The notes beneath the pieces were generated by a model that was given only the letters and a program-made list of their open reading frames with translations, was not told the DNA's origin and did not search any database. The position numbers and the translations under genes were made by a program. Positions 15,252-22,202 of a DNA stretch of 40,159 bases are shown one piece after another (the stretch's first letter is position 1; each line of letters opens with the position of its first letter). The DNA comes from Mycobacterium sp. GA-1199 (GTDB taxonomy: Bacteria > Actinomycetota > Actinomycetes > Mycobacteriales > Mycobacteriaceae). Where the stretch lies: positions 1-40,159 of the forward strand of contig NZ_LQIX01000027.1 in assembly GCF_001500045.1 (NCBI RefSeq), written 5' to 3'.

Positions 15252-15283
15252 GGCTTGCGAACTCGACCGTTAACGGAGAAGAC

Positions 15284-15724
15284 ATGACTGCCGCGGTAGC
15301 GAATCTTCAAGCAGCACAGCGTGATGCCGCCGCGCGGCGTCCAGGGGTCCAGGCATTTCCCCATCTGGCTGAAACGATGCGGCGCGCCGGTGTCCGAATC
15401 ACTACCTGGTGGCTTCCAGCGATGCACAGCCTGTATGAAACCGATCTCGGTCCGGTCTGCATCCAGGACGTGCCCCTGGTCGAGGGCATGTCGGAGGTGC
15501 CGTCGTTCGACCAAGAGGCGCTCGTCGCCGCGCTGCGTGCCGACCAGGCGGGTGAGACCAGTTTTCGAGAGTTTGCCGCAGCGGCGTGGCGAGCCGGCGT
15601 TCTCCGCTATGTCGTCGACCTCGAGAATCGCACCTGCACCTACTTCGGCCTACACCATCGGTCGTACGTCGAACACTATGCCGCAGTGAGGATTTGCGAC
15701 AATCCAGGAGTCTCTGAAGCTTGA
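15284..15724 (+). CDS. DUF1398 family protein
   Basis: A 146-aa cytosolic protein resembling the DUF1398 (YbcV/phage envelope-like) family. Features are an N-terminal helix (TAAVANLQAAQRDA), the segment VQAFPHLAETMRRAGVRI, a central FDQEALVAALRADQAGETSFREF, and the closing block GVLRYVVDLENRTCTYFG with YVEHYAAVRI. The molecular role is unknown. A longer frame from 15188 would cross the operator; the ATG preceded by CGGAGAAG is the better start. It ends 3 nt from the convergent flavodoxin stop. Under probable control of the divergent MarR regulator, it looks like a small stress- or ligand-inducible unit that may have been gained together with it. Confidence 0.72.
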   Translation: MTAAVANLQAAQRDAAARRPGVQAFPHLAETMRRAGVRITTWWLPAMHSLYETDLGPVCIQDVPLVEGMSEVPSFDQEALVAALRADQAGETSFREFAAAAWRAGVLRYVVDLENRTCTYFGLHHRSYVEHYAAVRICDNPGVSEA

Positions 15725-15727
15725 CAG

Positions 15728-16183
15728 CTATTCCATCAGCTGAGCAGCGACTGTTGCGCCGAGGTTCCAACAGGCTTCGACGTCGGCCTTGGTCGGCTTG
15801 CCCATGACAAGAACCGTCTCCGCAGCCTGCACCCAGCCAAGCCCAGTAGTGATGGCCATAAGACCCCGCTCGGCTCCCTCGGTGCCCTCGTTACCGTGAA
15901 TGTAGGCCCCGAACGACCGTCCTTGGGTGGTGTCGAGCAGTTGGTAGTACGACTGGTCGAAGGCGTGCTTGAGGGCACCGCTGAGATATCCGAGGTTGGC
16001 GGGCGTGCCCAGCAGATAGCCGTCAGCCTCCAACATCTCGACCGGAGACACCGTGAGCGCTGGTCGGCGCACCACTTCCACGCCTTCGATCTCCGGATCG
16101 GTTGCGCCTGCCACGACCGCCTCGAGCATCTCTTGGCAGTGTGGCGACGGCGTGTGATGGATGATCAACAACGTCTTGCTCAC
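15728..16183 (-). CDS. flavodoxin / NADPH-dependent FMN reductase-like protein
   Basis: A 151-aa flavodoxin-fold protein. The FMN phosphate loop is in the N-terminal LLIIHHTPSPHCQEML. The second FMN loop is GYLLGTPANLGYLSGALKHAFDQ, and the third carries AYIHGNEGTEGAERGL. Likely a soluble FMN-dependent reductase of unknown substrate. The GTG start overlaps the stop of the upstream TPR gene (GTGA, 4 nt), so it is translated as the third gene of dapB-TPR-flavodoxin. The same order occurs at Rv2773c-Rv2771c. Confidence 0.82.
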   Translation of the reverse strand: MSKTLLIIHHTPSPHCQEMLEAVVAGATDPEIEGVEVVRRPALTVSPVEMLEADGYLLGTPANLGYLSGALKHAFDQSYYQLLDTTQGRSFGAYIHGNEGTEGAERGLMAITTGLGWVQAAETVLVMGKPTKADVEACWNLGATVAAQLME

Positions 16184-16647
16184 GGATCGCGCTCTTCCAT
16201 CTCGACGGCCTTCCTCATCGCTTCTCGCGCCCGGCTGCGGTCACCGGCGTAGTCGTAGGCACGCGCCAGTCGATACCACCGTCGCCAGTTCTGCGGGTCG
16301 CTTTCCAGCTCCGCACGCACGGTGACGAACAGCGCGTCGGCGGCCTCACGCTGGATTCGCCCCGAGGGCATCCGGGGCAGCGCGCTGACGTCGAGCTCCA
16401 TCCCCTCGTCGTGGACGATCCGCGCGAGCCGCTGATGGGCCAGGCCCGCGCGCAGTGTGCTGAGCATCGCCCACAGCCCGATCAGCGGGAGCACCATCAG
16501 CGCCAGTCCCAGGCCCACGGCCGCGGGCTCCCCGGTCGTGACGAATGCCATCGCCAGGCGCCCGAGCAGCACGAAGTACACGACCAGCGCGACACACATG
16601 AAGCCGATCAACAGTTGGATGCGCAGGACGCGGCCGCCGTCGGCCAT
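16180..16647 (-). CDS. membrane protein with C-terminal TPR-like motif
   Basis: A 155-aa protein with two membrane helices (about residues 9-32 and 42-63), a short cytosolic region, and a C-terminal helical pair DPQNWRRWYRLARAYDYAGDRSRAREAMRKAVEME. This pair matches the tetratricopeptide pattern W-x2-L-A-x3-Y-x2-A-G-x-A, suggesting protein-protein contacts at the inner membrane face. Orthologue of Rv2772c by position; function unknown. The ATG overlaps the dapB TGA by one base (TGATG), and its own stop overlaps the flavodoxin start, so all three genes are coupled. Confidence 0.8.
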   Translation of the reverse strand: MADGGRVLRIQLLIGFMCVALVVYFVLLGRLAMAFVTTGEPAAVGLGLALMVLPLIGLWAMLSTLRAGLAHQRLARIVHDEGMELDVSALPRMPSGRIQREAADALFVTVRAELESDPQNWRRWYRLARAYDYAGDRSRAREAMRKAVEMEERDP

Positions 16648-17381
16648 CAGAGGTCGAGGAGCGGCTCGATACCCACGGTGAGCCCCGGCCGTTCGGCCAC
16701 CCTGCGCACCGCGAGCAGGACTCCGGGCACGAAGGAGGTCCGGTCCAGGCTGTCGTGCCGGATGGTCAGCGTCTCCCCCTGTGTGCCGAACAGCACCTCC
16801 TGATGGGCGACCAGCCCCGCCAGGCGCACCGAATGAACCGGAACACCGTCGACGTCGGCGCCCCGCGCACCGTCCAGACCCGTGCTGGTGGCATCGGGGT
16901 TGGGCGGCATGCCTTTTCGCGCCTCGGCGATGAGTCGCGCGGTGCGCGCCGCGGTGCCGGACGGGGCGTCGGCCTTGTGCGGATGGTGCAGTTCGATGAC
17001 TTCGACCGATTCGAAATGTCGCGCGGCCTGCTGTGCGAAATGCATTGACAGCACCGCGCCGATCGCGAAGTTCGGTGCGATCAGGACCGCCGCGTCCGGT
17101 TTGGTGTCCAGCCATTCCCGGACCGTGGCCAGCCGCTCGTCGGTGAACCCGGTGGTGCCGACGACGGCGTGTATCCCGTTCTCGATGAGGAACTCGAGGT
17201 TGTCCATCACGACGTCGGGATGGGTGAAGTCGATGACGACCTCGGTCTGGCTGTCGGCCAGCAGGCTCAACGGATCGCCCGCGTCGACTCCCGCGGTGAA
17301 GGTCAGGTCTTCGGCGGCTTGCACGGCCCCGACCATCGTCGCGCCGACCTTGCCTTTTGCGCCCAGCACTCCGACTCGCAT
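16647..17381 (-). CDS. dapB: 4-hydroxy-tetrahydrodipicolinate reductase
   Basis: A 244-aa NAD(P)H enzyme for the step after DapA in diaminopimelate and lysine synthesis; orthologue of Rv2773c. The dinucleotide loop is GVLGAKGKVG (4-13), VVGTTGFT binds the cofactor, and the catalytic signature HHPHKADAPSGTA holds H132 and K136. The ATG lies 6 nt after a TAAGGT hexamer, so it is probably leaderless. First gene of a three-gene coupled operon. Confidence 0.96.
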   Translation of the reverse strand: MRVGVLGAKGKVGATMVGAVQAAEDLTFTAGVDAGDPLSLLADSQTEVVIDFTHPDVVMDNLEFLIENGIHAVVGTTGFTDERLATVREWLDTKPDAAVLIAPNFAIGAVLSMHFAQQAARHFESVEVIELHHPHKADAPSGTAARTARLIAEARKGMPPNPDATSTGLDGARGADVDGVPVHSVRLAGLVAHQEVLFGTQGETLTIRHDSLDRTSFVPGVLLAVRRVAERPGLTVGIEPLLDL

Positions 17382-17387
17382 GGCGTC

Positions 17388-17393
17388 ACCTTA
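17388..17393 (-). promoter_or_regulatory. -10 hexamer of the dapB operon
   Basis: TAAGGT on the minus strand, 6 nt before the dapB ATG. Confidence 0.5.
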
Positions 17394-17511
17394 TCCACCC
17401 GGGGTCGACGCTGATCGACGCGACCGGATCGCCGCATTCGGCGGCAATGCCCCGGGAAAGCGGGTAACCATTCATGACAGCACACCGGAACGACAGCAGA
17501 TGGAGTTCGAA

Positions 17512-17994
17512 GTGACGGATATGAGTGGACGGCCCGAGCAGCAGGTGGGTGACCAGCGGCCCGCTCGCCAGGTCATCGCGACGTTCGACAACTATGCCGA
17601 CGCGCAACGGCTGGTGGACCGCATGTCCGACGGCGGCTTCCCCGTCGAGCACGTGCGCATCATCGGCGACGACCTGCGCACGGTCGAGCGCATCACGGGA
17701 CGTATGACCAAGGGACGGGCGGCGTTCGCCGGCGCGGCGAGCGGCGCCTGGTTCGGATTGTTCATCGGCTTGCTTTTCGCGATTTTCACCGTGGGGCCGG
17801 TCTGGATCGTGACGATGCTGATCGCGTTGGCGATCGGCGCGTTCTGGGGCGCGGTTTTCGGGTTCGTCGCACATGTCGCGACCCGAGGCGAGCGGGACTT
17901 CTCCAGCGTCGAGTCACTCGAAGCCCGCCGGTACGAGGTGTGCGTACCGCCCCAGTACGCCGCCGAGGCTTCGCGCTATATCCAAACCGCCTGA
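17512..17994 (+). CDS. general stress protein (YflT/GSP17M-like) with membrane hairpin
   Basis: About 160 aa. The N-terminal part, RQVIATFDNYADAQRLVDRMSDGGFPVEHVRIIGDDLRTVERITGR, is the YflT/general stress protein 17M domain, an alpha-beta module seen in heat- and salt-induced proteins. Residues ~65-125 form Gly/Ala-rich membrane helices with glycine-zipper spacing (FAGAASGAWFGLFIGLLF, IGAFWGAVFGFV). A C-terminal strand follows (YEVCVPPQYA). Several starts are possible in this long open frame. I chose the GTG whose GGAG lies 6 nt upstream; ATGs at 17500 and 17521 are alternatives. It is divergent from dapB. Role probably in envelope stress; this is inference. Confidence 0.75.
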   Translation: MTDMSGRPEQQVGDQRPARQVIATFDNYADAQRLVDRMSDGGFPVEHVRIIGDDLRTVERITGRMTKGRAAFAGAASGAWFGLFIGLLFAIFTVGPVWIVTMLIALAIGAFWGAVFGFVAHVATRGERDFSSVESLEARRYEVCVPPQYAAEASRYIQTA

Positions 17995-18009
17995 GCGGCG
18001 ACGCTTCTG

Positions 18010-18525
18010 TTACAGGGGCGATGCTCCCCGCAGGTGTTCGAAGATCAGCGACGTCTGTGTCCCGGCCACGTCGGCGTCGGCGTTGAGGTTCTCCACCACG
18101 AACGACCGCAAATCGTCGGTGTCACGCGCGGCGACGTGGAGGATGAAGTCGTCGGCGCCCGCGAGAAAGTAGACGTCCATCACCTGCGGTCTGCGCCGGA
18201 TCTGCTGAATGAAGCTGTGGATCCTGCCGCGAGCGCTGGACTGCAGGCTCACCGAGATCATCGCCTGTAGCGGCAGACCGATCGCGCCCGGATCGATATC
18301 GGTGTAGAAGCCGCGGATCACCCCCGCCTCCTGAAGCCGTCGCACCCTGCCATGGCATGTCGACGGCGCAATCCCGACCGCCTCGGCAAGTGCGCTGTTC
18401 GGCATGCGCGCGTCGCGGTGTAGCGCCGTGAGAATCCGGCGGTCGACGTCATCGAGGGGAACCGGGCGAACATCCTTCGGGTCGGCACCGCCCGAAGCCC
18501 GTGAGAATGAAGATGCTTCGTCCAT
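18010..18525 (-). CDS. aldR: Lrp/AsnC family regulator AldR
   Basis: A 171-aa Lrp-type regulator. The N-terminal helix-turn-helix (DDVDRRILTALHRDARMPNSALAEAVGIAPSTCHGRVRRLQEAGVI) is followed by the ligand-binding RAM domain with ARGRIHSFIQQIRRRPQVMDVYFLAGADDFILHV. It is divergent from ald exactly as Rv2779c (AldR) is from Rv2780. In mycobacteria AldR binds the intergenic DNA and, depending on alanine, controls ald. A TATATT hexamer lies 6 nt upstream of the ATG. Confidence 0.92.
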   Translation of the reverse strand: MDEASSFSRASGGADPKDVRPVPLDDVDRRILTALHRDARMPNSALAEAVGIAPSTCHGRVRRLQEAGVIRGFYTDIDPGAIGLPLQAMISVSLQSSARGRIHSFIQQIRRRPQVMDVYFLAGADDFILHVAARDTDDLRSFVVENLNADADVAGTQTSLIFEHLRGASPL

Positions 18526-18531
18526 AGCGCG

Positions 18532-18537
18532 AATATA
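18532..18537 (-). promoter_or_regulatory. -10 hexamer of aldR
   Basis: TATATT on the minus strand, 6 nt before the aldR ATG. The 88-bp aldR-ald spacer is AT-rich by local standards and must hold the AldR sites; I could not define a single consensus box in it. Confidence 0.5.
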
Positions 18538-18613
18538 GAGAATTTCAGGCGCATCAATTGCTGCTCAGGCGAAGCTTCTTCACACTGGATACACATTCAG
18601 CAGAGGAGCGGTC

Positions 18614-19729
18614 ATGCGTGTCGGCATCCCGACCGAGATCAAGAACAACGAATTCCGGGTCGCGATCACCCCGGCCGGGGTCGCCGAGCTGGTGCACCGC
18701 GGCCATGAGGTCATCATCGAATCCGGTGCGGGCGACGGTTCGGCGATCTCGGACGCCGATTTCAAACGCGCGGGCGCCCAGCTCATCAACGGCGCCGACC
18801 AGGTATGGGCCGAGGCCGAACTCCTGCTCAAGGTCAAGGAACCGATCGAAGCCGAATACCACCGGATGCGTCCGGATCAGACGCTGTTCACCTACCTGCA
18901 CCTGGCGGCGTCGCGCCCGTGCACCGAAGCCCTGCTGGCATCCGGGGCCACGGCGATCGCCTACGAAACCGTTCAGACCGCCGACGGAACCCTTCCGCTG
19001 CTGGCCCCGATGAGTGAGGTTGCCGGGCGGTTGGCGGCCCAGGTCGGGGCCTACCACCTGATGCGCAGCCACGGCGGTCGCGGCGTCCTGATGGGCGGCA
19101 CGGTGGGCGTGGCTCCCGCCGACGTTGTCGTCATCGGCGGCGGCACCGCCGGTGCCAACGCCGCACGGGTCGCCACCGGCATGGGCGCACACGTCACCGT
19201 GTTCGACGTCAGTCTCACCAAACTGCGCGACGTGGACGCGGAGTTCGGCGGCCGCGTCCAGACGCGGTACTCGTCGATCCTGGAACTCGAGGACGCGGTG
19301 AAGGACGCCGACCTCGTCATCGGCGCGGTCCTGGTGCCCGGCGCCAAGGCACCCAAACTGGTCTCGAATTCGACTGTCGCGCACATGAAGCCCGGTGCGG
19401 TGCTGGTCGACATCGCCATCGACCAGGGTGGGTGCTTCGAGGATTCGCGTCCGACCACGCACGACGACCCGACGTACGCGGTGCACGACACGATCTTCTA
19501 CTGCGTCGCCAACATGCCCGGCGCCGTGCCCCGCACGTCGACCTTCGCGCTGACCAACGCCACCATGCCGTACGTGCTCAAGCTGGCAGATCAGGGCTGG
19601 CGGGCGGCGTGCCGGGCCGACGCCTCGCTCGCCAGAGGCTTGTCCACACACGACGGCGTCCTGCTGTCCGAACAGGTCGCCGCCGACCTCGACCTGCCGT
19701 ATACGGATCCGTCGTCGATGCTTGTCTGA
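18614..19729 (+). CDS. ald: L-alanine dehydrogenase
   Basis: A 371-aa NAD enzyme that interconverts alanine and pyruvate plus ammonia, and also reduces glyoxylate in mycobacteria. Active-site residues are R15 (FRVAITP), K75 (LKVKEP) and H96 (TYLHLAA), with the late Asp in VDIAIDQGG. The NAD loop is VVVIGGGTAGANAA (about residues 170-183). It has a good GAGGAG ribosome site and is regulated by the divergent aldR. Confidence 0.97.
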   Translation: MRVGIPTEIKNNEFRVAITPAGVAELVHRGHEVIIESGAGDGSAISDADFKRAGAQLINGADQVWAEAELLLKVKEPIEAEYHRMRPDQTLFTYLHLAASRPCTEALLASGATAIAYETVQTADGTLPLLAPMSEVAGRLAAQVGAYHLMRSHGGRGVLMGGTVGVAPADVVVIGGGTAGANAARVATGMGAHVTVFDVSLTKLRDVDAEFGGRVQTRYSSILELEDAVKDADLVIGAVLVPGAKAPKLVSNSTVAHMKPGAVLVDIAIDQGGCFEDSRPTTHDDPTYAVHDTIFYCVANMPGAVPRTSTFALTNATMPYVLKLADQGWRAACRADASLARGLSTHDGVLLSEQVAADLDLPYTDPSSMLV

Positions 19730-19750
19730 CCCCGGTCTCCGCGTGTTCGC

Positions 19751-19772
19751 CCGGCACCCTTAAACGTGCCGG
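19751..19772. terminator. hairpin after ald
   Basis: CCGGCAC and its complement GTGCCGG with an 8-nt AT-rich loop, 21 nt past the ald stop. No T-tract follows; on the plus strand an A-run comes next. The rest of the 213-bp gap to the beta-lactamase shows nothing I recognise. Confidence 0.5.
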
Positions 19773-19942
19773 TGCAAAAAGATAGGGATTCGCCCGATTC
19801 CTCCGTCGCGCTCCATGCCATACCGTTTAGTCCAGCGGCTGGCGCTCAGTGCAGGGGGGCCAAGAGCGTGGGGGGACAGCCGCTGACAAGCCAGCTGGAC
19901 CCGGCCCCGAGGGGTGGCCGGGCTACGCTGCTGCCCTCGCCA

Positions 19943-20842
19943 TCATCGGGCCAGGAGTTCGGCCACCAGCGCAGAAGCCACTTCACCGACCAACTGGCGG
20001 TCGTTCGGGGCGTCGGGGTCGTTTGCCGCGGTCCTGGTCATGATCGCCAGCAGCAATCGCTCACCGGCCGGGCCGTACGCGATGCCGACGTCGTTCGTGC
20101 TCGCGTAGTCACCGCTACCGGTCTTGTCGGCCGTCGCCCAGCCCGGTGGCAGAACGGGTCGCACGCTGGACGTCTGATTGGCCCGCATCCAGTCCTCGAG
20201 TTGCCGGCGTTGCGGCTCGGCCAGCACGTTCCCGGTGAGTATCGACCGGTATCCACCCGCGATGGCCTCGGGCGTCGTGGTGTCACGCGGATCGCCGGGG
20301 ACCGCCGCGTTGAGCTCGATCTCCCACCGGTCGAGTCGGGACCGTTGGTCGCCGATGCTGCGGGCGAAGTCCGTCACGCCCGACGGACCACCGATGACCC
20401 GCAGCAGCCAGTTGGCCGCGGCGTTGTCGCTTCGCTGCAGGGCGGCCTGACACAACTGCGCCAGCGTCATCGTCTGCCCGACGTGCGCCTCGGTCACGGG
20501 CGAGTTGGGGACGATATCGCCCGGTTCGATGGTGACGCGATCGGTGAGCGCGAGTTCCCCGCGCTCGGCCTTCTGCAGTACCCGCGCCGCAGCGTAGGTC
20601 TTGAAGGTCGAGCACATCGCGAACGGGTCCTGCGCGCGGTGCGCGATGGTACGCCCGGTGCCGAGATCGGTTGCGAACACCCCGATCAACGCGTTCTGAC
20701 GACGTTCCATCTCACCGAGTCGATCCGCGATCGGCTGCCCGGGGCGGTCGGGGTCGGCTATGGCGGCCTTGTGCGGTGATGCGGCCAGCGCCGCGAGTGT
20801 CAATCCACCGATCAGAACGTGACGCCGTGACAACCCAGTCAT
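19943..20842 (-). CDS. class A beta-lactamase, Tat-exported
   Basis: A 299-aa serine beta-lactamase that hydrolyses penicillins and cephalosporins outside the membrane. The N-terminus has a twin-arginine signal (SRRHVLIGG, then a hydrophobic stretch ending near ADPDRPG), as in mycobacterial BlaC and BlaS. The catalytic set is complete: S-T-F-K (78-81, Ambler 70-73), S-D-N (138-140), E-I-E-L-N (174-178, with the general-base Glu166 equivalent), and K-T-G (240-242). The SDN loop is canonical, unlike M. tuberculosis BlaC, which has Gly at the third position. It sits between ald and pepR, as blaS does in fast growers. A TACGCT hexamer lies 8 nt upstream of the ATG. Confidence 0.95.
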   Translation of the reverse strand: MTGLSRRHVLIGGLTLAALAASPHKAAIADPDRPGQPIADRLGEMERRQNALIGVFATDLGTGRTIAHRAQDPFAMCSTFKTYAAARVLQKAERGELALTDRVTIEPGDIVPNSPVTEAHVGQTMTLAQLCQAALQRSDNAAANWLLRVIGGPSGVTDFARSIGDQRSRLDRWEIELNAAVPGDPRDTTTPEAIAGGYRSILTGNVLAEPQRRQLEDWMRANQTSSVRPVLPPGWATADKTGSGDYASTNDVGIAYGPAGERLLLAIMTRTAANDPDAPNDRQLVGEVASALVAELLAR

Positions 20843-20850
20843 GGGCCCCC

Positions 20851-20856
20851 AGCGTA
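20851..20856 (-). promoter_or_regulatory. -10 hexamer of the beta-lactamase gene
   Basis: TACGCT on the minus strand, 8 nt before the ATG, inside the 19-bp gap after pepR and extending toward it. The gene may therefore be transcribed independently of pepR. Confidence 0.35.
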
Positions 20857-20861
20857 GGTGA

Positions 20862-22202
20862 TCAGCCGGCGATGGCCCGAAGCGGCTGAGGCAGTGACCG
20901 TTTCGACCGAACCGGGCCGAGCACGGCCCCGCCGTAGGGCCGCCGCAAGAGGCGGCGCGCGACGGAATTGACCTCGTCGAGCGTCACGGCGTCGATCTTC
21001 GCCAACGTCTCATCGATCGTGCGGTGTTCGCCGAAATGCAGTTCGCTGCGTCCGATGCGGTTCATCCGCGATCCGGAATCCTCGAGTCCAAGCACCAGTC
21101 CGCCGCGCAGGGAACCCTTCGCGATGCGGCACTCGTCTTCGGTGATCCCGTCACGCGCCACCGCCTCGAGCACATCGGTCGTCACGCGGGCGACCTCGTC
21201 GAAGCGGTCCGGCAGGCAACCCGCGTAAACCGACAGAGCTCCGCTGTCGGAGAAGGTGTCGACGGTCGAGTACACCGAGTACGCCAACCCGCGTGCCTCT
21301 CGAATTTCCTGAAACAGCCGCGAACTCAAGCCGCCGCCGAGCGCCGTGTTCAGCACCGACAGCGCCCAGCGGTGTTCCCAGTGCCGTCCCGGGGTGCGCA
21401 CACCCAGCGTCAGGTGCGTCTGCTCGGAGTCCCGGCTGACCAGCTCCAGCATCGGGCGCCCGCCGACCCGCCCGGCGCCCTTGCGCGGTGGCACCGGTGT
21501 GCGGCCTCGCACCAGTCGCGCGCCGAAGTACTCGCGCGCCAGCGACACCACGTCATCGTGATCGACGTTGCCCGCCACCGCGAGCACCATCCGCTCGGGG
21601 GTGTAGCGGCGGACGTGGAAGGAGTGCAGTTGGGCCCGTGTCATCGAGGAGATCGAATCCACGCTGCCGATCACCGGGCGCCCGACCGGGTGCGAGCCGA
21701 ACATCGCGGCGAGAAACACGTCGCCGAGGGTGTCCTCGGGATCGTCGTCTCGCATCGCGATCTCCTCGAGCACCACGTCGCGTTCGACCTCGACGTCCTG
21801 GGCCGCGCACTGTCCGCGCAACACGACATCGGCGACGAGGTCGACGGCCAATTCCAGATCGGAGTCGAGCACATGCGCGTAGTAGCAGGTGTGCTCGCGG
21901 GCGGTGAAGGCGTTCAACTCACCCCCGACCGCGTCGACGGCCTGCGCGATGCCCACCGCCGACCGGGTGGGCGTCGCCTTGAACAGCAAGTGCTCGAGGA
22001 AGTGGGCCGCGCCCGCGACGCTCGGCCCCTCGTCGCGCGAACCGACATCGACCCACAGCCCGACAGACGCCGAATGCACCGATGGAATGTACTCGGTGAC
22101 CACACGCAGGCCACCGGGCAGCACTGTGCGTCGCACTGCCACCGACGATTTGTCGCCACGTTCGGTGTGGCGCAACGCCCTAACTGCTGGCCGCTGCGGC
22201 AT
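20862..22202 (-). CDS. pepR: M16 family zinc peptidase PepR
   Basis: About 446 aa. It is a pitrilysin/mitochondrial-processing-peptidase-like enzyme with the inverted zinc motif H-x2-E-H (HFLEH, about 67-71) and the distal Glu in the following helix (ELNAFTAREHTCYYAHV). The C-terminal M16C half carries GGGLSSRLFQEIREARGLAYSVYS. It probably degrades peptides; in mycobacteria it is adjacent to pnp (Rv2782c-Rv2783c). The start is uncertain: ATG at 22202 overlaps pnp by 23 nt and ATG at 22238 by 59 nt, while conserved sequence begins only at RRTVLPGGLRVVTE. I chose 22202, nearest the family length. Confidence 0.9.
   Translation of the reverse strand: MPQRPAVRALRHTERGDKSSVAVRRTVLPGGLRVVTEYIPSVHSASVGLWVDVGSRDEGPSVAGAAHFLEHLLFKATPTRSAVGIAQAVDAVGGELNAFTAREHTCYYAHVLDSDLELAVDLVADVVLRGQCAAQDVEVERDVVLEEIAMRDDDPEDTLGDVFLAAMFGSHPVGRPVIGSVDSISSMTRAQLHSFHVRRYTPERMVLAVAGNVDHDDVVSLAREYFGARLVRGRTPVPPRKGAGRVGGRPMLELVSRDSEQTHLTLGVRTPGRHWEHRWALSVLNTALGGGLSSRLFQEIREARGLAYSVYSTVDTFSDSGALSVYAGCLPDRFDEVARVTTDVLEAVARDGITEDECRIAKGSLRGGLVLGLEDSGSRMNRIGRSELHFGEHRTIDETLAKIDAVTLDEVNSVARRLLRRPYGGAVLGPVRSKRSLPQPLRAIAG

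Noticed and set aside
17441..17466. GGGTA considered as a SigF -10 upstream of the stress protein gene
   Set aside because: No GTTT-like -35 at 15-18 nt upstream.
18526..18613. Discrete AldR boxes in the aldR-ald spacer
   Set aside because: Several AT-rich short inverted motifs are present, but none stands out enough to mark a site without binding data.
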